A stretch of 10,801 bases of DNA, taken from Thermoplasmatota archaeon. Its GTDB lineage: Archaea > Thermoplasmatota > E2 > DHVEG-1. A model generated the notes under the pieces. It worked only from the letters and a program-made list of their open reading frames with translations. It had not been told where the DNA came from and searched no databases. Both the position numbers and the translations under genes were made by a program. The stretch is taken from the NCBI GenBank assembly GCA_022866015.1, contig JALHTX010000392.1:1-10801 (forward strand), in the 5' to 3' direction. Shown piece after piece: positions 1-6,460 of this stretch; positions within the stretch are counted from its first letter, which is position 1, and each line of letters opens with the position of its first letter.

Positions 1-94
1 ACGACCTCACAGCAGCCTTGAAAATGGGCACCTGAGAACGCCCTATCAGGCGTTCCAGGACAAGATGAGGAAAAAGAAGAAAAGAGAGTGTTGA
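1..94 (+). CDS. Transposase, integrase-core C-terminal end (partial)
   Basis: The window opens inside a reading frame whose first complete codon is at base 2 and whose TGA stop is at 92-94. The 30 visible residues begin RPHSSLENGHLRTPY and end in a basic tail. The RPHSSL...TPY pattern is typical of the very end of the DDE/rve integrase core in IS3- and IS481-like transposases, just after the catalytic glutamate helix. The catalytic residues lie outside the window, so family and intactness cannot be judged. The DNA is clearly more GC-rich than the rest of the window, which suggests recent arrival from another background. The terminal inverted repeat of the element should lie shortly downstream, but I could not define it without the left end. 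Confidence 0.7.
   Translation, partial: RPHSSLENGHLRTPYQAFQDKMRKKKKREC
31..59 (+). repeat. GC-rich inverted repeat inside the transposase 3' end
   Basis: CCTGAGAACGCC (31-42) pairs with GGCGTTCCAGG (49-59) around the loop CTATCA (43-48). Six perfect pairs close the loop and four more follow after a small bulge. It lies within the transposase codons. It could be a structural RNA or DNA element of the insertion sequence, or simply a by-product of coding for the conserved TPYQAF region. Confidence 0.45.
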
Positions 95-347
95 GATGAC
101 CTTATTGAAAAATCAGGAGAAAGTTAATTCAGGAAACCACAAATCACATTTATTAGTATAAAATTTAAATACTTGGGCGTATTTTATAATCATGGGGGAG
201 TCTGGATAAGATTTTATGGGCGCATCCCATCCCATTCCTTCTTTCATTCTAGACTTCTATAAATAAAATATTTTTTTAAATAAAAAATTATACTTTATAA
301 GTTACAAACAATGTTCAGGTATTAGATTATATAAAAAAGGATTGTAT
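95..347. other. Gene-poor stretch between transposase and rhodanese gene
   Basis: No convincing gene is seen here. The part just after the transposase stop should contain the insertion sequence end. AAATTTAAATAC at about 161-172 resembles an archaeal TATA box, and about 25 bases later a G/C-rich patch (about 191-238, including ATGGG-CGCAT-CCCAT at 216-230) stands out from the AT-rich surroundings. The right part is almost pure A/T. A minus-strand run CCTTTTTT (about 333-340 on the plus strand) follows the rhodanese stop and is a likely transcription end for that gene. Confidence 0.4.
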
Positions 348-842
348 TTATTTTGTAGGATATCCTACAGCAACCCAGGCTTCGTAGCCACCGATTAGAT
401 TGTATATTTTACCATATACATGACCTAAGAGATCTAAACAAAAATCTGCACCAACTGTACCATTTACGCTATATACTAATATATCAGTTGTGTTTTGATA
501 ATTACTTTCATTTTGATATAGTGTTATTGGATTATCATTCAGTTCTGCTCCTGGTAGATGTCCTCGGTTGAATTGGCAATGACTACAACCTTCTAATCCC
601 CGGCAGTCTATTACCGTTAGGTTTTCTGTAATGTTTATAAGGTTATATGCTTCTTCTGCTGTTATGTTTTGAAAAGTTGTGGTATAAGTTGGTACATTGT
701 TATTTTCATTATCTGAAAAAATATCATTTGAAAAAGCAAATATTGCTACAGCCACTATTATTATAAAAACTAACAATATTGTAACAAAAATTACTTTTCT
801 ATCTTTTTTTTGTGGTTGAGTTTCATCCATGTTCTTGGACAT
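348..842 (-). CDS. Membrane-anchored rhodanese-like protein, catalytic Cys replaced
   Basis: This 164-residue protein has a charged cytoplasmic tail (1-16), one membrane segment (about 17-37) and an outer rhodanese-like domain (about 56-161). The fold is recognised from VIDCRG...GHLPGAELN (77-102), the active-loop position YSVNGTVG (124-131) and the closing GGYEAWVAVGYPT (151-163). Classical rhodaneses have a persulfide-forming Cys at the start of that loop; here it is Ser125, so ordinary sulfurtransferase activity is unlikely. The CRGLEGCSHC stretch (80-89) instead inserts three cysteines (80, 86, 89) before the GHLPGA motif, and Cys135 lies further on. Six N-X-S/T sequons (Asn59, 70, 74, 111, 117, 127) support an extracytoplasmic, N-glycosylated domain. 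No clear Shine-Dalgarno precedes ATG842. A TATA-like AT stretch about 20 bases upstream suggests leaderless transcription; Met5 is the alternative start. Rhodanese-like fold: fairly sure; function: unknown. Confidence 0.8.
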   Translation of the reverse strand: MSKNMDETQPQKKDRKVIFVTILLVFIIIVAVAIFAFSNDIFSDNENNNVPTYTTTFQNITAEEAYNLINITENLTVIDCRGLEGCSHCQFNRGHLPGAELNDNPITLYQNESNYQNTTDILVYSVNGTVGADFCLDLLGHVYGKIYNLIGGYEAWVAVGYPTK

Positions 843-1036
843 TATGTTAATTCTTATATTTTTATTTTTGGTTTTTAAGACAATTTTTCATTTTTACCTA
901 TAATAATATATTCTATTATTTATTACATAAAAGTTATATGTAATATAGCTTTATTTCTAAATAAAACCTGGAACCCTGGTCAATAGAAATATTAATATAT
1001 AACACAATCTAATAAAATATTAGTTATTAAATAATA
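843..1036. promoter_or_regulatory. Divergent promoter region
   Basis: This AT-rich gap separates the divergent rhodanese and membrane-protein genes. TAATATATAA at about 991-1000 lies about 40 bases before ATG1037 and fits a TATA box giving a short leader. AATAAAAATATAAG (about 855-868) could serve the minus-strand gene. The only GC-rich patch is ACCTGGAACCCTGGT at 966-980, two CCTGG copies 8 bases apart, which might be a regulator site for either promoter. These are readings by eye, not mapped sites. Confidence 0.4.
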
Positions 1037-1894
1037 ATGAAAATATTTAAATTCTATAAACTCTACTATATAAAAATATTGGGGGATTATACTATAATAC
1101 AACATAAAATTAAAACAAAAAAAATTAAAATAAAAAAAACAATAAATCTAAATAATCTATTAAACAACTCCTATACAAGGGCAAAAATAATCGGAATAAT
1201 TTTCATAATCATAGGAGCCATTCTTCTCATTAATCCTACCAATCTTAATATAAAAATTGGTTTTATATTTATATTTCTTGGCCTTATAATGATATTTATA
1301 ATAACAGAAAAAAGCATACCAAAAAAGATAAGTGATTCCCTAGTAGAAGTAAATATAGACACGGTAAACAAAATAATAAAAGAATTAAATCTTCAGGGAA
1401 ATGCTGTTTTTTTACCAAAATCAGAATTTCTCACTGAAGAAAGAATCTTCATACCACCAAATAAATCAGGTGTACTAAAAATCCCAGAAATAAAAGATGA
1501 TAATATTATCCTAATAGCACAAGGCGGAAAAACCCTAGGCATATCAGTTCCACCTTCAGGTCTAAAGTTGCTAAACGAAATAGAAAAAGATAATGCTTTT
1601 AAAAATATAACAATAGAAAACCTAGAAGAAAAATTAAAACTATTTGTAGGAATGAATCTACTTAAATCGATATCTTTCAAAAAAATAAAAAACGATGGAT
1701 GGCATCTTGAAATAGAAAACCTTAAACCTGACGACAATTATAGTAAACTATATCACCAGTATCCCGGTCCAACTAGTAGTGCAATAATAACTATGATAAC
1801 ACGCATATTAAACCAAAAAATTCGGATATATAACACAACTTACGATAGAAAAAAAATAAAGTATAATCTAAATCTTATTAAAAAAAAGAGATAA
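1037..1894 (+). CDS. Two-TM membrane protein of unknown function
   Basis: I do not recognise a named family with certainty. The 285-residue protein has a strongly basic N-terminus (1-49, many Lys/Ile), two adjacent membrane segments (about 50-66 and 72-90) and a soluble C-terminal domain of about 190 residues, presumably cytoplasmic. Near the end, YPGPTSSAIITMITRILNQK (242-261) followed by IRIYNTTYD looks like the conserved closing segment of a group of archaeal hypothetical proteins, as I recall them, in which this helix often carries cysteines; here there are none in the whole protein. The start is the first ATG of the frame with no Shine-Dalgarno, and it may lie too far upstream because the basic leader is low-complexity. 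It is the first of four genes read in the same direction with short gaps, ahead of the DUF1616 gene. A surface or envelope role is inferred only from those neighbours. Confidence 0.75.
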   Translation: MKIFKFYKLYYIKILGDYTIIQHKIKTKKIKIKKTINLNNLLNNSYTRAKIIGIIFIIIGAILLINPTNLNIKIGFIFIFLGLIMIFIITEKSIPKKISDSLVEVNIDTVNKIIKELNLQGNAVFLPKSEFLTEERIFIPPNKSGVLKIPEIKDDNIILIAQGGKTLGISVPPSGLKLLNEIEKDNAFKNITIENLEEKLKLFVGMNLLKSISFKKIKNDGWHLEIENLKPDDNYSKLYHQYPGPTSSAIITMITRILNQKIRIYNTTYDRKKIKYNLNLIKKKR

Positions 1895-1909
1895 ATTGGA
1901 GACAAAAAA

Positions 1910-2158
1910 ATGCTGATATCAGAAAAAATAACTCTATTCATGGCAGCATGGATGATAATTATTTTCTTTCTGACCTTTGATGCTATAGCAGAAATATTTT
2001 TTATATTAATATTTATAGGGTTTTTGATAGTAAAAGTTTTTACAGACCCTTTTATCCTTTCTTATCTTAGAATTAGAATGAATATTCTCATTTTTCTGTT
2101 TTTCATCGTCTTTAGTTTATTTATAGGAAAAAGAATAATAAGCCTTTTAATTATCTAA
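1910..2158 (+). CDS. Small hydrophobic membrane protein
   Basis: This 82-residue protein is almost entirely hydrophobic, with about three membrane segments (roughly 8-24, 26-44 and 58-81) separated by short loops with few charges (DPF at 46-48; RIRMN near 54-58). No family is recognised. Translation is well supported: GGAG at 1898-1901 stands 8 bases before ATG1910, and the gene begins 15 bases after the preceding stop and ends 9 bases before the next start, so it is almost certainly co-transcribed and probably coupled. It might be a partner subunit of one of the two larger membrane proteins beside it, but nothing in the sequence proves this. Confidence 0.7.
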   Translation: MLISEKITLFMAAWMIIIFFLTFDAIAEIFFILIFIGFLIVKVFTDPFILSYLRIRMNILIFLFFIVFSLFIGKRIISLLII

Positions 2159-2167
2159 ACTACGAAA

Positions 2168-3166
2168 ATGAAAATTTTGTTTGATAAATATCCAGTAGAC
2201 ATCATCCTATGTATGCTATGTAGTGCTATTCTAATTCCAATAATTTTATTGAACATAAATGATACACTAAAAATTTTTTTAGGTTTATTATTCTTACTTT
2301 TTGTACCTGGTTATCTACTACTCTTTGTTCTATTTCCAACTAAAAAAACAGACGAAGTAATAGATTTTATAGAACGAATCGCTCTAAGTTTTGGTATATC
2401 ACTGGGAATTGTTGCTATTACTGGAATCGCCCTATACTTTATTGCTGGTAAAATACAAACAGAATCAGCCCTTATCTCTATTTTTATTTTTGAAATAAGC
2501 ATTGGGATTATATCATTATATAGATGGTTCAAAACTGTGCCTGATGAAAGATTAGTTTTATCTATTGATATAAATTCACTTAAATTAAAAAATAATTTTA
2601 AATCAAAAGGTAAGTTAGATAAAGTACTAATTATCATATTAATTATTCTAATTATAGTAACTGCTACGATATTTATTTTTGAGATAACAACTCCAAGACT
2701 CGGTGAAAAATTTACAGGTTTTAACATACTTGGACCAAATAGAAACACTACAAACTACCCTCGTAATATTACTGTTGGAGAAAATAAAACAATTATTATA
2801 GGTCTTACAAACCATGAATATCAAACAATAAACTATACTATAGAAGTATGGCTTATAAATAAAACAATTACTTTTAATGAATCAACAAATGAAAACACAA
2901 TATCATATGATAATGCATGGTTCGTAGATAAAATCAATATAACGTTAAACCATACTGATAAAAATATAGATAAAGAATGGGAACCACAATGGGAATACAA
3001 CTATACTTTTAAAATTTCTAAAAAAGGAGAAAATCTAACACTTGCGTTTCTACTCTTTAAAACATCAACAGATAGTTATAACTATACTAAGGATTATAAA
3101 GATATTATTAAACAAAAAATAGACTATTCGTATGAAGAGCTTTATCTATGGATAACTGTACATTAG
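2168..3166 (+). CDS. DUF1616-family membrane protein
   Basis: The N-terminal half has the DUF1616 layout: membrane segments at about 11-30, 36-56, 71-93 and 98-118, with the family's PGYLLLFVLFP motif at 47-57 in the second. A cytoplasmic linker (about 119-150) leads to a fifth segment (152-171) and a C-terminal outer domain (172-332). That domain carries about eleven N-X-S/T sequons (Asn193, 200, 206, 222, 231, 237, 257, 261, 278, 289, 305), so it is very probably displayed outside and N-glycosylated. The length of 332 is usual for the family. Biochemical function is unknown; DUF1616 genes often stand in archaeal surface-glycan and exopolysaccharide regions, which fits the deacetylase and glycosyltransferase in this window. 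The start follows the previous stop by 9 bases with no clear ribosome site, so translational coupling is likely. Confidence 0.88.
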   Translation: MKILFDKYPVDIILCMLCSAILIPIILLNINDTLKIFLGLLFLLFVPGYLLLFVLFPTKKTDEVIDFIERIALSFGISLGIVAITGIALYFIAGKIQTESALISIFIFEISIGIISLYRWFKTVPDERLVLSIDINSLKLKNNFKSKGKLDKVLIIILIILIIVTATIFIFEITTPRLGEKFTGFNILGPNRNTTNYPRNITVGENKTIIIGLTNHEYQTINYTIEVWLINKTITFNESTNENTISYDNAWFVDKINITLNHTDKNIDKEWEPQWEYNYTFKISKKGENLTLAFLLFKTSTDSYNYTKDYKDIIKQKIDYSYEELYLWITVH

Positions 3167-3232
3167 AATAATAAAAAAAAAAATAAGGATTTTAGACAAA
3201 AATAATACTAATTCATAATAGACGTTAATGAT

Positions 3233-3613
3233 ATGCCTGGAGCTATACCACATATAATAGCAGGATTTGCATTGTTTATCATCGGTAGATATTACTTTAA
3301 AGATTACTTTAATGAAAATGATAAATCTATAAAACTATTTCTCCTAGCATTTGCTTGTATATCATTTAGTATTATTCCAGATTTTCCGTTAATAATATAC
3401 TATTTGACTTATGCATGGTCATCAATTTGTGATATATATCCATATCATGACTTGTTGCACATAATTTTATTTATAATAGCCTTTTTTGGTCTTTTTGTTA
3501 TAAAATTTTTTTCTCATATAAAAATTAAACCGATATGGATTATGGGTATGTGGGCTATATTATTGCATATTACAATGGATCTAGTTATACCTGAAATCGG
3601 CATATGGATTTAA
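3233..3613 (+). CDS. DUF457/YdjM-like membrane protein with His/Asp metal-site pattern
   Basis: This 126-residue protein has about four membrane segments (roughly 8-22, 34-58, 74-91, 100-117). Its polar residues match the membrane-bound 'metal-dependent hydrolase' (YdjM/DUF457-like) group: MPGAIPHIIAG with His7, IPDFP with Asp50, YHDLLH with His72 and His76, and HITMD with His112 and Asp116. In that group these are taken to bind a metal near the membrane face; the substrate is unknown, although links to phospholipid or cell-surface metabolism are often suggested. It follows the DUF1616 gene after 66 bases of AT-rich DNA, without an obvious ribosome site, and is probably the last gene of the cluster. 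Family assignment rests on the motif spacing rather than on overall similarity. Confidence 0.72.
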   Translation: MPGAIPHIIAGFALFIIGRYYFKDYFNENDKSIKLFLLAFACISFSIIPDFPLIIYYLTYAWSSICDIYPYHDLLHIILFIIAFFGLFVIKFFSHIKIKPIWIMGMWAILLHITMDLVIPEIGIWI

Positions 3614-3620
3614 CATAGTA

Positions 3621-3647
3621 AATTTTCTTTTTTTAATAAGAAAAATA
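3621..3647 (+). terminator. Weak hairpin and T-tract after the membrane-protein cluster
   Basis: ATTTTCTT (3622-3629) can pair with AAGAAAAAT (3638-3646), and a run of seven T lies at 3628-3634. T-runs terminate transcription in many archaea. It sits 8 bases after the last stop of the cluster and before the promoter of the next gene. Confidence 0.35.
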
Positions 3648-3653
3648 ACGTTA

Positions 3654-3706
3654 AAATATTTATAGAAATATTTATATAAAAGAATATCTATTATAATATA
3701 AGGTGG
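3654..3706 (+). promoter_or_regulatory. Promoter and ribosome site of the 33-codon gene
   Basis: AAATATTTATA occurs twice in tandem at 3654-3664 and 3666-3676, the second running on as TATAAAAG. Either copy is a good archaeal TATA box, placing the transcript start at about 3685-3705. AAGGTGG at 3700-3706 is a strong Shine-Dalgarno 4 bases before ATG3711. Confidence 0.55.
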
Positions 3707-3710
3707 TAAT

Positions 3711-3812
3711 ATGGTCGCCGTTGTAAAAATATCAAAAAAAGGATATCTGGTGAAAATAAAAGAGGTTTCTGATAAATATAGAAACATCCCATATGACTGG
3801 AAAGAAGACTAA
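3711..3812 (+). CDS. 33-residue protein, AbrB-like N-terminal pattern
   Basis: The short frame begins MVAVVKISKKGYLVKIKEV and ends DWKED. It is supported by a strong AAGGTGG ribosome site, tandem TATA-like boxes before it and a hairpin terminator after it, so it looks like a free-standing, expressed gene despite its size. The N-terminal VVKISKKG...V.IKEVSDKY resembles the first beta-hairpin of AbrB/SpoVT DNA-binding domains (compare the usual VKVSKKGQ...IPKEIR-KY pattern). The rest of such a domain, including the IP before KE, is missing. It could therefore be a truncated AbrB- or MazE-like regulator or an unrelated small basic protein. The family resemblance is an inference; the existence of the gene is better supported than its role. 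Confidence 0.6.
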   Translation: MVAVVKISKKGYLVKIKEVSDKYRNIPYDWKED

Positions 3813-3816
3813 GAAA

Positions 3817-3849
3817 AATAAAACCGACCAGGCTCGTTTTTATTTTTTT
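3817..3849 (+). terminator. Hairpin terminator of the 33-codon gene
   Basis: AATAAAACCGA (3817-3827) pairs with TCGTTTTTATT (3834-3844) with one mismatch around the loop CCAGGC, and the T-rich tract continues to 3849. It lies four bases after the stop of the small gene. In the other direction there is no gene it would obviously serve. Confidence 0.65.
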
Positions 3850-3900
3850 ATTCATCTTCAAAACAAAAACTAATTTAGTTAGAATCCTATCTCTAATTAT

Positions 3901-3960
3901 GTTTAAATAAAAATTATAAAATAACCAAAACAAACATATAATAAATATATACACTGTGAG
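3901..3960 (+). promoter_or_regulatory. Promoter and ribosome site of the deacetylase gene
   Basis: TTATAAAA at 3914-3921 is a good TATA box predicting a start at about 3945. GTGAG at 3956-3960 is the Shine-Dalgarno, 8 bases before the TTG start at 3969; the nearby ATG at 3961 ends after three codons, which decides for TTG. Confidence 0.5.
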
Positions 3961-3968
3961 ATGTCAAA

Positions 3969-4946
3969 TTGAAAAAAAGAATAATATCTCTTGTTAAACT
4001 ACCAGATCTAATATTATCTGAGATCTATCTCAGATTCTTCCAGGAAAAAAACTCATTAATCATATTTAATTTACATGGATTATTTTATAACAAAAAAGAA
4101 ATCAATCAAAATCTTGTAGACCCACAAACATGGATAACCAAAGACCAGTTTCACCACTTTATAGAATATTATTTAAAACAAAATTACACATTTGTATCCC
4201 CTAATGATATATTAAATGGTTTAAGCAATGACAAAAAATATATTATGTTAACCTTTGATGACGGATATTATAACAATAATTATGCGCTGCCAATTCTTAA
4301 AAAATATCAAATTCCTGCATTATTTTTTATATCAACAAATCATGTAAAACAAAACAAATGCTTCTGGTGGGATATTTTATACAGAGAAAGAATAAAATCT
4401 AGAATATCAAAAAAAGAAATCTTATACGAACAAAACCTGTTAAAATCAAAAACAAGTGAAGAAATAGAAAAATATCTAATAGAAAAATTCGGAGAAGAAG
4501 CATTAAAACCAAAAAGCGATATAGATAGACCATTTACCAAAACTGAATTAAAAGAATTTTCTAAAGAAAAATATGTATTCCTAGGTAACCACACAAAAAA
4601 CCATGCAATTCTAACAAACTATTCCACAAATGAAATTAAATCACAAATAATAGACGCACAAAAATATATTTACGAAATTACTGGAATAACACCAATAGCA
4701 ATATCATATCCAAATGGAAATTACTCAGATGAAATCATAAAAATATCAAAAGAGATAGGAATAAAACTAGGGATAACAACTGAGTATAGAAAAAATAAAT
4801 TACCAATAGATCACAAAATCAACAACTGCATGTATCTTGGAAGGTTTGATCTATCAGGTAGTAATAATATTATAAACCAATGTAAATTGTTTAGATCAGA
4901 CATATTAATATATACCAGGTTCCAGAATTTTTTAAATAAAACCTGA
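3969..4946 (+). CDS. Polysaccharide deacetylase (NodB-type)
   Basis: The 325-residue protein carries the carbohydrate esterase family 4 motifs in order. LTFDDGY (94-100) supplies the catalytic-base and metal Asp pair (Asp97/Asp98), GNHTKNHAIL (206-215) supplies the metal histidines His208 and His212, and ISYPNGNY (245-252) is the third motif with its typical Tyr-Pro. Such enzymes remove N- or O-acetyl groups from sugar polymers or lipid-linked sugars. There is no signal peptide, so a cytoplasmic or membrane-edge substrate is likely. A lysine-rich stretch (about 126-200, with CFWWDILYRER at 131-141) separates motifs one and two, as in deacetylases of exopolysaccharide loci. It starts at TTG with a GTGAG ribosome site and is transcribed alone, convergent with the minus-strand block. 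A role in finishing a surface glycan is inferred from the glycosyltransferase and acyltransferases nearby. Confidence 0.87.
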   Translation: MKKRIISLVKLPDLILSEIYLRFFQEKNSLIIFNLHGLFYNKKEINQNLVDPQTWITKDQFHHFIEYYLKQNYTFVSPNDILNGLSNDKKYIMLTFDDGYYNNNYALPILKKYQIPALFFISTNHVKQNKCFWWDILYRERIKSRISKKEILYEQNLLKSKTSEEIEKYLIEKFGEEALKPKSDIDRPFTKTELKEFSKEKYVFLGNHTKNHAILTNYSTNEIKSQIIDAQKYIYEITGITPIAISYPNGNYSDEIIKISKEIGIKLGITTEYRKNKLPIDHKINNCMYLGRFDLSGSNNIINQCKLFRSDILIYTRFQNFLNKT

Positions 4947-5097
4947 AAATAATTTTTTTAATATGACACATATGTTTTATTGATATACCTAATTATTTTA
5001 AGGAAGTAAGAAATAACCTATTCTCCTGAATTTCTTGATATTCTTAATTTGGATTTAACCTCATCCTCTTATAGTTTATACCAATCAAATAATTTAT
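4947..5097. other. Convergent intergenic region
   Basis: The region lies between the stops of the deacetylase (plus) and the radical SAM gene (minus). AATAATTTTTTTAAT at about 4948-4962 would serve as a T-rich terminator for the plus strand. No gene or repeat was found. Confidence 0.35.
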
Positions 5098-6252
5098 TCA
5101 TGGTTCGTCAAATCCTTTACCCTTTAATCTAAAATAGATATCTCTATGGAGATTTTGTAATAATGTAGAATTTCTGTTAACTCCACTAATACAGTTTTCA
5201 CATATCCTTATTTTCCCTTTTTTCTGAAACTCTAAAAAATTATGATATTTTTTACTATTACGTATTGAAAAAGAAGTTTCATTTTTAATGTTACCCAAAA
5301 TATAATTATTACAATGAAAACAAGGCATTACATTTCCAAATGGATCAATTGTTATAAGATATCTTGATATAAAACACCTTTTATTAGGAATTGTACCATT
5401 GATAAGATTATCTATAGTTAAAGAGTCTATTACTCTGGTAGAAATTTTTATTTTATAATTTTTTGCTAATTCCCGGACATTCTTCATTTTTTTCTTCAAA
5501 AGATGAGCCTGTTCTCTGCTTAATAAATTAGAAGAACCTTGCGTTATATAAAAAGGAGTTGGATTCATACCATGAAAAATTGTGTTTTTAATATTGCTTT
5601 CTTTGAATTCTCCTACATATTCAAATTCTATACCATCAACGCCTAGCTTTTTTACAATAGGTATAATAGCCTCAAAGTTTTCCACATTGTTTGCCATTAC
5701 TGTAGTATTAATAATAATCTCAGGTGTTTTACTTCCAAGATTCTTTTTTGCTTCAACAAAGTACTCTATTGCTTTTTGTACATTAGTATAAGTTCCATGT
5801 TTTCCTCGCATTTTATCATGAATTTCTATTGGACCGTCGAGCGATATATAAACTGTATCCATACCGGATTTTACAAGAGATATCGCAGTCTCTTTGTCTA
5901 ATAAATTACAATTAGTTGGAAATTCCACCATAGTCTTTTTATTTCTTTTTTTAATATACTGTATTAAAGGTATAGTAACATCCTTTCTCAATAATATATC
6001 CCCACCAAATAGTTCGACATATGTGAGATTCTTTGGACCAAGCATATCGACACACTTTTTCCAATCTTCTAGTGTTAATTCTTTTTGTGTATCAATTATT
6101 TCACCCTTCTGCCATATAGTACACATCTTACATTGGCTTGTACACCTGTATGTAATAAAAAATAAAGCTTGAGTAGGTTTTTTTAATATATAGTTTATCT
6201 CTTTTATAATGAGTTTTTTAAAATAGATTAAAAGCTTTTTAAACTGATTCAT
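5098..6252 (-). CDS. Radical SAM/SPASM domain protein
   Basis: The [4Fe-4S]-SAM motif is CTSQCKMC (Cys37, Cys41, Cys44), followed by the glycine-rich FGGD (82-85) in the place of the usual GGEP and by SLDG (137-140). The C-terminal SPASM region has Cys293, Cys311, Cys314, Cys351 and Cys354 around TIDPFGNVMPCFHC, enough to hold an auxiliary cluster. SPASM enzymes modify peptides, or in other branches alter sugars and cofactors; the substrate here cannot be told, and no recognisable precursor peptide or RRE/PqqD partner adjoins. The start has a strong AAAGGAG site 9 bases upstream and overlaps the preceding GNAT remnant by 14 bases, so translation is coupled. The first residues MNQFKK match the start of the unrelated 8244-7036 gene (MDEFKK) because both begin in the duplicated segment. 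It is the last gene of its operon. Confidence 0.9.
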   Translation of the reverse strand: MNQFKKLLIYFKKLIIKEINYILKKPTQALFFITYRCTSQCKMCTIWQKGEIIDTQKELTLEDWKKCVDMLGPKNLTYVELFGGDILLRKDVTIPLIQYIKKRNKKTMVEFPTNCNLLDKETAISLVKSGMDTVYISLDGPIEIHDKMRGKHGTYTNVQKAIEYFVEAKKNLGSKTPEIIINTTVMANNVENFEAIIPIVKKLGVDGIEFEYVGEFKESNIKNTIFHGMNPTPFYITQGSSNLLSREQAHLLKKKMKNVRELAKNYKIKISTRVIDSLTIDNLINGTIPNKRCFISRYLITIDPFGNVMPCFHCNNYILGNIKNETSFSIRNSKKYHNFLEFQKKGKIRICENCISGVNRNSTLLQNLHRDIYFRLKGKGFDEP

Positions 6253-6400
6253 ATGAGTTGTTCTCCTTTAATATTTTATCTTTCGTACACATTAAAAAAT
6301 TCCCGAGAGATTTTGCTATCTGATTTAGAACCCTAAAAAATCTAAAATTTAGTTTATATTTTACTTTCATAAAACCTATTTTTTCATAAGCACCTATCCA
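6236..6400. repeat. Diverged direct repeat, copy 1 (GNAT 3' end plus next start)
   Basis: This segment aligns base by base, with a few small gaps and roughly 70 percent identity by eye, with 8227-8395. It covers the last part of a GNAT reading frame, the ribosome binding site and the first codons of the following gene. Shared blocks include TTTTAAACT, TTTCGTA, GAGATTTTGCTAT, TTTTACTTT and TTTTTTCATA. Confidence 0.7.
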
Positions 6401-6445
6401 AGTATTAATGTAAGAACTGTCTTCAAGATATAGATTTAAAGTCAA
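6239..6445 (-). pseudogene. GNAT acetyltransferase remnant (C-terminal 50 residues)
   Basis: The 68-codon frame keeps only the end of a GNAT protein. IGAYEKIGFMKVKYKLNFR and the following residues match SISAYEKMGFKKVKYIRNIR in the complete GNAT encoded at 8872-8237, and similarity continues to the end (AKSLGNF versus AKSPWNF; KDKILK versus KGKIIK). The acetyl-CoA binding motif (R-x-x-G-x-A) and everything before it are missing, so acetyl transfer is not expected. It still has a very good ribosome site, AAAGGTGA at 6449-6456, in front of a TTG start, 15 bases after the preceding stop, and its own end overlaps the radical SAM start. The fragment may therefore survive because it couples translation within the operon, or it may simply be decaying. 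Confidence 0.75.
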
Positions 6446-6460
6446 GATTTCACCTTTCTA

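Noticed and set aside
191..240. Possible truncated tRNA or 5S rRNA (GGGGGAG...; CCCATCCCATTCC)
   Set aside because: Positions expected for T8/A9, the D-arm and TPsiC arm do not fit, and the 5S-like string is not followed by the conserved GAAC...GTTAAG; too short for either.
844..903. 19-codon hydrophobic frame on the plus strand (MLILIFLFLVF...)
   Set aside because: No ribosome site, composition expected from a T-rich intergenic sequence, and it overlaps the start and promoter of the opposite gene.
1171..1737. Two minus-strand frames opposite the 285-residue protein
   Set aside because: They mirror the plus-strand codon pattern, have no ribosome site and no recognisable domain; the plus-strand gene has membrane segments and a proper operon setting.
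2311..2748. 145-codon minus-strand frame opposite the DUF1616 gene
   Set aside because: DUF1616 is clearly recognisable on the plus strand; the antisense frame has no family features.
3581..3954. Minus-strand frames over the 33-codon gene and its terminator
   Set aside because: They run through a clear terminator and promoters of the other strand and lack a ribosome site; composition is only that of AT-rich DNA.
5582..6172. Plus-strand frames opposite the radical SAM gene
   Set aside because: The minus-strand protein has all expected Cys motifs, so these are antisense shadows.
6239..6445. Precursor peptide for the radical SAM/SPASM enzyme
   Set aside because: It aligns with the GNAT C-terminus throughout and shows no leader/core arrangement or repeated core residues; no RRE or PqqD-like partner is nearby.
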